Positions 24,512 through 32,900 of a stretch of 47,494 bases of DNA are shown piece by piece; position 1 is the first letter of the stretch; each line of letters opens with the position of its first letter. Location of the stretch: the NCBI RefSeq assembly GCF_024220515.1, contig NZ_JAMXOT010000033.1:1-47494 (forward strand). The letters run 5' to 3'. The stretch comes from Oscillatoria sp. HE19RPO. GTDB lineage: Bacteria > Cyanobacteriota > Cyanobacteriia > Cyanobacteriales > Laspinemataceae. Made by a program: the position numbers and the translations under genes. Under the pieces are notes generated by a model. That model worked only from the letters and a program-made list of their open reading frames with translations. It was not told the DNA's origin and searched no databases.

Positions 24512-25654
24512 ATGCCCCCCCAGTTATCTCCTCAACTTGCTCCTAAGCTCACCATCAAAGCCCTGACCCAAGCTGTGGGCCAGGGGGTGACCCCCCGGAT
24601 GGTGCGGCACTATCACCAAATTGGTCTACTGCCCCAGCCAGCGCGGTCTGAGGGCAACTATCGGCTCTATAGCCAGACCGATGTGCAGCGATTACAGCGA
24701 ATTGTGGCCCTGAAGCAGCAGGGGTTTCAGTTGGCCCACATCCAGCAAATGCTGGTTAAATCGTCCGAGGCTCCCCAGGTGGAGCCGTTGGTGGAGCAGT
24801 TGCAGCAGCAGTATCAGAGGGTGTTGCAGCAGTTGGTGCGATTGCGGCAGACGGCTACGGCCCTAGAGGGGCTGCTGGGTCGCGATCGGTCTTGCCAAAT
24901 GATGCAGGCGGAGGCCCTAGCCCAGTTGCGATTGCTGGATGTAGAAACCCAGAGCGCTCAAACCCTGGCGGCGGATTTGTGGGAACACTTAGATGGGGCG
25001 GTGGCTGACCATCCTGAAGACTTTCAGGCGGCGCTGCAACGGCTGCTGCCCGATCTGTCCCAACGACCTGAAATTGAGGTGGATATTCTGTCTCAGATGA
25101 TTTTGGCCTGTGGCGATGTGGGGCTATCGGCTTTTGTGCGTTTTAGCCCGGATGCGATTAAGGCGGCGCGGCAGGCGTTAACCCAGGGCTGCACGGTAGT
25201 GGCCGATGTCCCGGCGGTGATGGCGAGTTTTGATCAGGCGCGTTTGGCTCATTTGGGCTGTACCTGGCAAGCTCTAATCGACGACGGGCACATCGACAGT
25301 GCTGCTGATGCAGAGCAACAGTTTTGGCATGATGCCAGGGGGCGGGGGCAGTTGGCCTCTCTGGTGGAGGGCAATATTTGGGTGGTGGGCTATGCCCCCT
25401 CGGTGTTGATAGCGCTTTGTGATGCGATCGCCACCCAGCAGCTACGCCCCGCCCTGGTGATTGGGTTACCGATTGGCTTTAGCCATGCCCCAGCGGCAAA
25501 GCGGCGGCTGATGCAGTTGGCGGTACCTTACATTACGACAGAATGTGCCCTGGGTGGGGGCTTACTGGCAGCGGTAGCCCTCAACCAGTTGGCGGCTTCG
25601 CTGATTGAAAAGCCTGATTGCCACTGCTATTTGGGTAATGGTGAACCGGGTTGA
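24512..25654 (+). CDS. coaR: CoaR-type cobalt-sensing MerR activator with precorrin-isomerase-like domain
   Basis: A 380-residue fusion: an N-terminal MerR winged helix-turn-helix (GVTPRMVRHYHQIGLLPQPA at 26-45, GNYRLYSQTDVQRLQRI next), a long Gln-rich coiled coil (about 85-120), and a C-terminal precorrin-8X methylmutase (CobH/CbiC)-like domain (FVRFSPDAIKAARQALTQGC, ADVPAVMASF, GFSHAPAAKR). The tail carries DCHCYLG, the Cys-His-Cys motif that cobalt sensing needs in Synechocystis CoaR. The sensor is thought to integrate Co2+ and corrin intermediates and to activate coaT, here divergently placed with a matching operator. Composition is GC-rich like coaT. Identification rests on domain order plus context and is strong. 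Confidence 0.93.
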   Translation: MPPQLSPQLAPKLTIKALTQAVGQGVTPRMVRHYHQIGLLPQPARSEGNYRLYSQTDVQRLQRIVALKQQGFQLAHIQQMLVKSSEAPQVEPLVEQLQQQYQRVLQQLVRLRQTATALEGLLGRDRSCQMMQAEALAQLRLLDVETQSAQTLAADLWEHLDGAVADHPEDFQAALQRLLPDLSQRPEIEVDILSQMILACGDVGLSAFVRFSPDAIKAARQALTQGCTVVADVPAVMASFDQARLAHLGCTWQALIDDGHIDSAADAEQQFWHDARGRGQLASLVEGNIWVVGYAPSVLIALCDAIATQQLRPALVIGLPIGFSHAPAAKRRLMQLAVPYITTECALGGGLLAAVALNQLAASLIEKPDCHCYLGNGEPG

Positions 25655-25665
25655 CAGTTAAATGT

Positions 25666-25790
25666 AAAACCCCCGCAGGCTAAAGCCTGGGGCTACACGG
25701 ACGAAGCCCGCCTGCGCGGGCTAGGAATAATGTACCCCCACAGGCTGAAGCCTGGGGCTACACGGACGAAGCCCGCCTGCGCGGGCTAAT
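25666..25790 (+). repeat. Two family A repeat cores after coaR
   Basis: Two nearly identical copies (about 25666-25724 and 25733-25790) with AGCCCGCCTGCGCGGGCT hairpins begin 11 bp past the coaR stop. A fragment of family A terminus, GAAAACCGACTTTTAG, follows at 25794-25809. Confidence 0.88.
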
Positions 25791-25860
25791 TCAGAAAACC
25801 GACTTTTAGGGGATTGCAAAATATAAATCCTCCAAACGTTGAACTGAAAGGAAGGTATGT

Positions 25861-25939
25861 GTAGGGGCGCAAGCATTGCGCCCCTGGGGCGCAAGCATTG
25901 CGCCCCTACATTGACGGGACTACTCCGTTGATCCGTCAA
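25861..25939. repeat. Duplicated GGGGCGCAA/TTGCGCCCC palindrome and adjoining hairpin
   Basis: GGGGCGCAAGCATTGCGCCCC occurs twice in tandem within 25861-25909, flanked by GTA and TAC so that the whole is also palindromic. Next to it ATTGACGG and CCGTCAAT (25909-25939) form another stem. No ORF. Confidence 0.8.
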
Positions 25940-25973
25940 TACGAACGTTTTGGAGATTTTATTTTTTAGAGTT

Positions 25974-26119
25974 CCTTTAGCAACTGGATTGGGTCTCATA
26001 CCCAATCCAGTTGCTAAAGGTCGGTTTTCTGGATTAGCCCGCGCAGGCGGGCTTCGTCCGTATAGCCCCAGGCTTCAGCCTGCGGGTTTTAACAGACCTT
26101 TACCAACCGGATTTGGTAT
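25974..26119. mobile_element. Family A element with both termini, abutting a second inverted terminus
   Basis: The clearest complete family A copy: left terminus ATACCCAATCCAGTTGCT (from 25998), core AGCCCGCGCAGGCGGGCTTC with the GCGGGTTTT tail, and right terminus ACCAACCGGATTTGGTAT ending at 26119; total 122 bp. A 21-bp perfect inverted copy of the left terminus lies immediately to its left (25974-25994, 5-nt gap), which suggests two elements inserted end to end. The right end stops two bases before the stop codon of the next minus-strand gene. Confidence 0.82.
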
Positions 26120-26121
26120 CA

Positions 26122-26832
26122 TCACCGGGATGGGTGAAAGATCTGACGACTTTCTGCATCGCCAACCCAGCGCCAGTGCCAGGGTTCATAGTTGATGGTG
26201 GGATGATTTTGAGGGAAAGAGAGTTCAAAACCGAAGTTGGCGGCGTTTGCGGTTAACCAGTGAAAAGCGGGGGTATTTTCAAAGCTGACGCGCAAGTCAT
26301 GGGTGGGTGCAGATGCATCTCCAATATCGATCGCATAGCCGGTATGATGTTCGCTGTGACCGGGGGGTGCGGCATAACGGGCGCGTTGTTGTAGGGTTTG
26401 ACCCCGTTGGTCGGCGATCGCATAAAAAACGTAAGATTGAGCCTCGCGACTGCGAAATCCTGACAAGGGAACCAACTGGACGCCATCGGCAGCGGCGGCG
26501 TTTACCATTGCTTGAAATTGGACTGCTGCACCTTGACGCAATTTTTCCCCATTTCCCACGGCAACTAAATCTCCATCTGGGGCTTCGGCGTAGGCTAAAT
26601 GACCATACAGGGTTGAACTGGGACTGTTAGTCGGCAAAGGAATGTAGCGACTGGAATCGGGTAGAGGTGGCAAGGGGGGTGGCGTTAAATCCAGCAGGGA
26701 TTTCCACGATTCCTCAAGGGTGAGTGCTGGGGGAATCGCCGGGGGTGGAGTCAGGGCGCGGATTGGGCTAGGGTGAGTGAGTAGGAAGGCGATCGCGCCC
26801 AAGGGAATCAGGGCAAGCAAATGGGAAATCAT
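26122..26832 (-). CDS. M15-family D-alanyl-D-alanine carboxypeptidase (VanY/DdcY-like)
   Basis: A 236-residue exported zinc peptidase that trims peptidoglycan stem peptides. An N-terminal hydrophobic segment (LLALIPLGAIAFLLTHPS) acts as signal or anchor, followed by a Pro-rich spacer (about 30-60). The catalytic domain has the family motifs SGFRSREAQ, the zinc-binding SEHHTGYAIDIGD (His and Asp ligands) and INYEPWHWRWVG with the catalytic Glu/third His region. Length is normal and no key residue is missing. The stop codon lies two bases from the terminus of a family A repeat. It stands alone. Confidence 0.9.
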   Translation of the reverse strand: MISHLLALIPLGAIAFLLTHPSPIRALTPPPAIPPALTLEESWKSLLDLTPPPLPPLPDSSRYIPLPTNSPSSTLYGHLAYAEAPDGDLVAVGNGEKLRQGAAVQFQAMVNAAAADGVQLVPLSGFRSREAQSYVFYAIADQRGQTLQQRARYAAPPGHSEHHTGYAIDIGDASAPTHDLRVSFENTPAFHWLTANAANFGFELSFPQNHPTINYEPWHWRWVGDAESRQIFHPSR

Positions 26833-27193
26833 TCATTTTCAGGGCAAATCATCCGATAGTTTCAGAATATCTGGACTTCCCCTGCCCCGACATCGCCCCC
26901 CTGACAGAAATTCCCCGGGGATCAGGTGAAGAAAATTACCCCTCGGGGATCGATCCCCGGAAAGAGCGCTCTCTTGTCAACTGCATCCGGGGATTTCGCG
27001 ATCCAGCGTTTGCGAAGTGTTCCCACGAATAGAGCTGCTCAAAGTATTAAACTCCTCGGAGTGCCTGTTCATTCTGATATAGCATGAGTTTAGATACCCT
27101 GGCTGCGCCAAAGATTTGCAAGCCCCAAGCTTGATGGTATTCTGGCGAGTTGAGGTCACCTTAATATTAATATTGAAATCATAAGGTACGAGC
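26833..27193. other. Intergenic region between divergent M15 peptidase and gatA
   Basis: About 360 bp. It contains CGGGGATCGATCCCCG (a 16-bp palindrome near 26944-26959) with related CCCCGGGGATC and CCGGGGATTTCG phrases around it, i.e. a GGGGATC-rich cluster. The right half is AT-rich and presumably carries the gatA promoter; AAGG precedes the start at a usable distance. No gene. Confidence 0.5.
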
Positions 27194-28651
27194 ATGGCAT
27201 CCATCCGCGAGTTACACAAACAACTAATCCGAAAAGAACGCTCGGCGGTAGAAATTACCAAAGAAGCCCTAGAGCGGATTGATTCGTTAGAACCCAAACT
27301 ACATAGCTTCTTACTCGTGACACCCGATCGCGCTTTGGAACAAGCGAAACGGGTGGATGCCAAAATCGCTGCCGGTGAAGAAATCGGTATGCTCGCAGGC
27401 ATTCCTATCGCGATTAAAGACAATATGTGCACTGAGGGAGTCCGCACCACTTGCGGGTCCCGAATGCTGGAAAACTATGTGCCGCCCTACGAATCAACCG
27501 TGACTGAGCGCTTAATTGAGGCGGGCGCGGTGATCTTGGGTAAAACCAATATGGACGAGTTTGCGATGGGGAGTTCCACGGAAAACTCCGCATTTCAGCT
27601 CACCTCGAACCCTTGGGACCTTGACCGGGTTCCCGGTGGGTCTTCCGGAGGGTCTGCGGCAGCGGTTTCCTCGGGAGAATGCATTGTGGCCCTCGGTTCG
27701 GATACCGGGGGTTCGATTCGGCAACCGGCTTCGTTTTGCGGCGTAGTTGGGATGAAACCCACCTACGGATTAGTCTCCCGGTATGGGTTAGTCGCCTATG
27801 CCTCTTCCCTGGACCAAATTGGACCCTTTGGACGCACGGTAGAAGATGCGGCAATTTTGCTCAAGCATATTGCAGGCTATGATCCCAAGGATTCAACGAG
27901 CCTGAATGTGACGATCCCCGACTATATGAAATTCGTGAAACCCAATTTAAAGCCGAAGGGTCAGCGACGCATCGGGATCATCAAAGAAACCTTTGGGGAC
28001 GGGTTAGATGCGGGGGTGGAAAGAGCGGTTACCAAGGCGATCGAGGTGTTGCAAGAGTTAGGGGCGGAGATTCAGGTGGTATCCTGTCCTCGGTTCCGCT
28101 ATGGGTTGCCGACTTATTACATCATTGCCCCTTCGGAAGCTTCGGCGAACCTGGCCCGTTACGATGGGGTGAAATATGGGTTCCGCGCCGAGGATAGTGA
28201 AAGCTTGATTGAGATGTATGGCAAGACGCGGGCCCAGGGATTTGGGGCGGAGGTGAAGCGCCGGATTGCGATCGGGACTTATACACTATCGGCTGGGTAT
28301 TATGATGCTTATTATCTGAAGGCGCAAAAAGTTCGGACTCTGATTAAGGAAGATTTTGAACGAGCGTTCGCCCAGGTGGATATTTTAGTCTGTCCCACGG
28401 CTCCTTCTACGGCATTTAAGGCGGGGGAAAAGACTGCTGACCCCTTGAGTATGTATTTGTCGGATTTGATGACAATTCCGGTCAATTTAGGGGGGTTACC
28501 GGCTTTGAGTATTCCCTGTGGTTTTGATGAGCAAGGATTGCCGATTGGAATGCAAATGATTGCGAATGTGTTGCGGGAAGATTTACTGTTTGAAGTGGCC
28601 TATGCTTATGAACAGGCGACGGATTGGCATAACCGCAAACCTCAAATTTAG
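27194..28651 (+). CDS. gatA: Asp-tRNA(Asn)/Glu-tRNA(Gln) amidotransferase subunit A (GatA)
   Basis: The 485-residue amidase subunit of GatCAB, which releases ammonia from glutamine and sends it to the misacylated tRNA held by GatB. The amidase-signature catalytic residues are in place: Lys75 in [11 protein letters not shown], cis-Ser150 in the [14 protein letters not shown] glycine-rich loop and the nucleophile Ser174 in [12 protein letters not shown]. The start [10 protein letters not shown] is family-typical. gatB and gatC are not adjacent, as is usual in cyanobacteria where the subunits are scattered. Identification is firm. Confidence 0.97.
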   Translation: MASIRELHKQLIRKERSAVEITKEALERIDSLEPKLHSFLLVTPDRALEQAKRVDAKIAAGEEIGMLAGIPIAIKDNMCTEGVRTTCGSRMLENYVPPYESTVTERLIEAGAVILGKTNMDEFAMGSSTENSAFQLTSNPWDLDRVPGGSSGGSAAAVSSGECIVALGSDTGGSIRQPASFCGVVGMKPTYGLVSRYGLVAYASSLDQIGPFGRTVEDAAILLKHIAGYDPKDSTSLNVTIPDYMKFVKPNLKPKGQRRIGIIKETFGDGLDAGVERAVTKAIEVLQELGAEIQVVSCPRFRYGLPTYYIIAPSEASANLARYDGVKYGFRAEDSESLIEMYGKTRAQGFGAEVKRRIAIGTYTLSAGYYDAYYLKAQKVRTLIKEDFERAFAQVDILVCPTAPSTAFKAGEKTADPLSMYLSDLMTIPVNLGGLPALSIPCGFDEQGLPIGMQMIANVLREDLLFEVAYAYEQATDWHNRKPQI

Positions 28652-28734
28652 AAAAGGGATGCCGGGATTGTCCAGGAAACCTGTGATGATCCTCTTGTTC
28701 ATCTCAAATCAAATCTCTAAACATTGCAATTGGC

Positions 28735-29652
28735 ATGAGTGGAATGGGACTGCCGACTTCTGTAAAAGGACCTTTTTTGATTGCAGGGATTTTGGCGATC
28801 GCCTACTTTGGGGCTTGTTTGTTTCTTTATTTCCGGCAAAATCGGTTTATCTTTTTTCCTGCACCTGTGATAGAAACAACTCCGGCTGAACTCGAACTCA
28901 AGTATGAAGAAGTTTGGATTCCCGTGAGTCAGAAAAGTGGCAAGGTAGAACGGATTCATGGATGGTGGATTCCGTCAGAAACCTCAAGCGATCGCGTCCT
29001 GTTGTATCTACATGGAAATGGGGTGAATATTGGGGCCAATGTCAATCATGCCGCCCGGTTTCATCAGTTAGGGTTCTCCGTGTTGTTAATTGATTACCGG
29101 GGGTATGGACTCTCGGAGGGGTCATTTCCCACGGAGAATACCGTATTTGTAGATGCACAAACCTCTTGGAACTATTTAGTGCAGGACCGGGGGATAGCGC
29201 CAGAACAGATTTTCTTGTATGGACATTCTCTCGGAGGAGCAATTGCTGTTGACTTGGCGATTCGTCAACCCAATGCCGCTGGGGTAATTGTCCAAAGTTC
29301 CTTTACCACCATGCGAGAAATGGTGGATTATCGCTTCCATTTTTGGATGTTTCCCATTGATTTATTGTTGACCCATCGCTTTGATTCTCGGGCTAAAATC
29401 AGTCAATTACAGATTCCGGTTTTGTTCATTCATGGGACGGCTGATCCAGAAATTCCCAGCAAAATGAGCGAACAGCTTTATCAAGTTGCACCGCAACCGA
29501 AACGCCTCTTTTTAGTGCCGGATGCCGGACATAATAATGTGGCATCGATTGCCGGTGAAGCCTATTTTCAAGTGGTGAGGGACTTGATCGCCGTTGCTGA
29601 AGGGGAAGGCATTGCCAACATTTCCCGGGATGAAATCCAATCTTTGCGATAA
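28735..29652 (+). CDS. Membrane-anchored alpha/beta hydrolase (ABHD13/Bem46-like)
   Basis: A 305-residue hydrolase with one N-terminal membrane segment (about 13-33, FLIAGILAIAYFGACLFLYF) and a soluble alpha/beta fold. Motifs: LLYLHGNGVNIGAN (oxyanion strand HGNG), DYRGYGLSEG, the nucleophile elbow LYGHSLGGAIA, the acid in HGTADPEIP and the histidine in DAGHNN. The HGNG plus RGYG.S pattern fits the Bem46/ABHD13 group of serine hydrolases whose substrates are unknown. A second ATG three codons in is an equally possible start. It follows gatA by 83 bp on the same strand with no terminator seen, so co-transcription is possible. Confidence 0.85.
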   Translation: MSGMGLPTSVKGPFLIAGILAIAYFGACLFLYFRQNRFIFFPAPVIETTPAELELKYEEVWIPVSQKSGKVERIHGWWIPSETSSDRVLLYLHGNGVNIGANVNHAARFHQLGFSVLLIDYRGYGLSEGSFPTENTVFVDAQTSWNYLVQDRGIAPEQIFLYGHSLGGAIAVDLAIRQPNAAGVIVQSSFTTMREMVDYRFHFWMFPIDLLLTHRFDSRAKISQLQIPVLFIHGTADPEIPSKMSEQLYQVAPQPKRLFLVPDAGHNNVASIAGEAYFQVVRDLIAVAEGEGIANISRDEIQSLR

Positions 29653-29755
29653 CGGGTTTTAATCCTTCTCGGACAGGTTAAAGGGTGCAGCTATATGAAT
29701 TAAGCCCGCTGGTGTGGGTTCCCTTTAAAATCAGGGGTTGACCATCCGATTGAGT

Positions 29756-29874
29756 TTGATTCTAAATCATACAGTCTATAAAAACCCACACCCTTAAGGG
29801 TGGGGCTACACGAACAAAGCCCGCCTGCGCGGGCTAAAAGCGAAAACAGACGGTTTACAACCGGATTGGGTATC
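29756..29874. repeat. Family A repeat, diverged copy upstream of dnaE
   Basis: The copy ends in TACAACCGGATTGGGTATC (about 29856-29874) and contains AGCCCGCCTGCGCGGGCT and the GGGTGGGGCTACACGAAC phrase shared with the copy at 6965-7090. Its left end is degraded (CATACAGTCTATAAAAACCC). It occupies the middle of the 328-bp gap between the hydrolase and dnaE; the rest, 29880-29980, is AT-rich and probably the dnaE promoter. Confidence 0.75.
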
Positions 29875-29980
29875 ACTCGAAAAAGCGTTAAAATAAGACT
29901 AACTGTGGGATAAATTCCCAAGTTTTGGAATATCAATACTCTATTCATTTCATCATCAAACTGCAATTAAACGGAGCGTT

Positions 29981-32900
29981 ATGTCATTTGTTGGTTTACA
30001 TATTCACACCGATTACAGTCTGCTTGATGGGGCCAGTCAGATTCCGAAACTGATTGACAAGGCGATCGAGTTGGGAATGCCGGCGATCGCCCTCACGGAT
30101 CATGGCGTCATGTACGGGGCGATCGAACTGATTAAAGCCTGCCGAGGAAAGGGAATTAAACCGATTATCGGCAATGAAATGTATGTGATTAATGAACCCT
30201 TAGACACCACAGCCCGTTGCCGTCGCTATCATCAAGTGGTGTTAGCTAAAAACACCAAAGGCTATAAAAATTTAGTTAAATTAACCACTATTTCCAGTTT
30301 AGAAGGAATTCACGGCAAAGGCATTTTTGCCCGTCCTTGTATTAACAAAGAACTGTTAGAACAATATCATGAAGATTTGATTGTCACCAGTGCTTGTTTA
30401 GGAGGAGAAATTCCGCAAGCGATTCTGCAAAACAAACTAGATGTCGCCCGGAAAGTGGCGAAATGGTATAAAAAACTCTTTGGGGATGATTATTATTTAG
30501 AACTCCAGGATCATGGGTCTCAGGAAGACCGGATTGTGAATGTGGAATTGGTGAAAATTGCCCGAGAACTTAATATTAAACTGATTGCCACCAATGATTC
30601 CCATTTTATCTCTTGTTATGACGTAGAAGCTCATGATGCGCTGTTATGCATTCAAACCGGCAAGCTGATTACCGAAGATAAGCGACTGCGCTATAGCGGG
30701 ACGGAGTATATGAAATCCGCCGAAGAGATGGCGTTGTTATTTAGAGATCACTTGTCTGATGAGGTGATTCAAGAGGCGATCGCCAATACCCTGGAAGTTG
30801 CCAGCAAAATCGAACCCTACCACATTCTTGGCGAACCTCGAATTCCCGATTTCCAATGTCCTCCCGGTGAAACTCCCAACACCTATGTGGAATGGATTGC
30901 CAAAGAAGGACTGAAGGAACGCTTTAAGGTTAAAAGCTACGAAGAAATCCCCCAAGTCTATCGGGACCGACTGGTTTATGAAGTGAAAATGCTGCAACAA
31001 ATGGGGTTTGCGGCGTACTTTTTAGTCGTTTGGGATTATATCAAATATGCACGCGATCGCGGCATTCCTGTCGGTCCGGGACGGGGGTCTGCCGCCGGGT
31101 CTCTCGTTGCCTATGCCATGCAAATTACCAATATTGACCCGGTACATCATGGGCTTTTATTTGAGCGCTTCTTGAACCCAGAACGGAAGTCCATGCCTGA
31201 TATTGACACGGATTTCTGCATCTCTCGCCGGGATGAAGTCATTCAATATGTGACTGAAAAATACGGCAAAGAACGGGTTGCCCAAATTATCACCTTTAAC
31301 CGCATGACCTCCAAAGCGGTGTTAAAAGATGTCGCCCGGGTGTTAGGAGTTCCCTACAAAAAATCCGATGAAATGGCGAAATTAATTCCCGTGGCGCGGG
31401 GAAAACCGGAAAAATTAGCAGTGATGATTTCTGATAAATCCCCCGCACCAGAATTTCGAGAAGCCTATGTTAAAAACGAAGAAATTCCCCGAGATGATGG
31501 GACTGTGGTCGAATTCCGCCAATGGTTGGATATGGCAATTAGAATTGAAGGAACGAACAAAAGTTCTGGAGTTCATGCTGCCGGAGTCGTGATTTCTGCT
31601 GACCGCTTAGATGAAATTGTTCCTTTACAAAAGAATAACGATGGCGCAACCATTACCCAATATCCGATGGAGGATTTAGAATCTCTAGGGTTATTAAAAA
31701 TGGACTTTTTGGGGTTGAAGAATTTAACCATGATTCAGAAAACCCTAGACTATATCAAGGAAACCAAACATCTCAACTTTGACCCTTATCAGTTTCCTGC
31801 TGAAGAACGCAGAGCACAGGAAGTCCGAGGCAGAGGCACTAAAAAATTCCCCGAGGATATTGATAAAACTTACAAGATTTTAGCCAAGGGAGACTTGGAA
31901 GGGGTCTTTCAATTAGAATCCTCGGGGATGAAACAAATTGTGCAAGAATTGAAGCCTTCCAGTTTGGAAGATATTTCTTCAATTTTGGCTTTGTATCGTC
32001 CGGGTCCGTTGGATGCGGGACTGATTCCCAAATTTATCGATCGCAAACATGGACGGGAAGCGATTCAATATGAACATCCCATGTTAGAAACTATTCTGAA
32101 TGAAACCTACGGGATTTTGTGTTTACCGCAAGGGACACAGATTAACAAACCGGATGGGTCTACGGTGGCGATCGAAAACATTCAACCCGGAGACTGGGTA
32201 CTGACTTCAAATGGTCATCAAGTTTGGAAAGCTAAGGTTGCCAAACAATGGCGCAGTGGGTCCAAAGAAATTCTCAAAATTACCCTCTCTAGCGGGACGG
32301 TGATTTATACCAGTAAATCCCATCGATTCTTAACTCCAGAAGGAGACAAGGAAGCGTGGAAGTTGAAATCTGGACCCGGAGGCTTGAAAAATGCTCATAT
32401 TTATAGTTCAGTTCTCTATGAAAAGTGGCCGATTTCTAACAATTCCAAACAGCTTAATCCCAATGAAGCCTATCTGTTAGGATTATTCATTGGCGATGGC
32501 AATCTGGTGTCATCTACCCCGAATATTGCTTGTTCCACAGAAGAAACCGCCGAGTATGTGGCAAATCTAATCGGGTCAACCTGGGGAGGTGAACCGAAAT
32601 ATTATTTCCATACGCGATGCTGGTACGCTTACTCGAAATTCAAGACCCAACCGAAACCGACTCCGTTAACCCAATTTATGGATGGGTTGTATGGTGGACG
32701 GAGTTGGAAGGTGAAATCGCAACAGAAACATTTACCGGCAGATGTGTTGGATTATTGCGAAGGCGCTCGCCTCGATTTGTTACGCGGTTTATGGGATAGC
32801 GATGGCTGCTATCATCCCACCTTATTATATTTCCGCAGTTCCTCTCCCCAGTTATTGCAACAAGTGGGGTTATTGTTAGGCAGCCTAAAAATCTCTTATG

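Noticed and set aside
25721-26195. Similar repetitive frames near the M15 peptidase
   Set aside because: Same repeat-core translation; no independent coding evidence.
32617-32799. 60-codon frame inside intein 1
   Set aside because: A shadow of the intein endonuclease in another frame.
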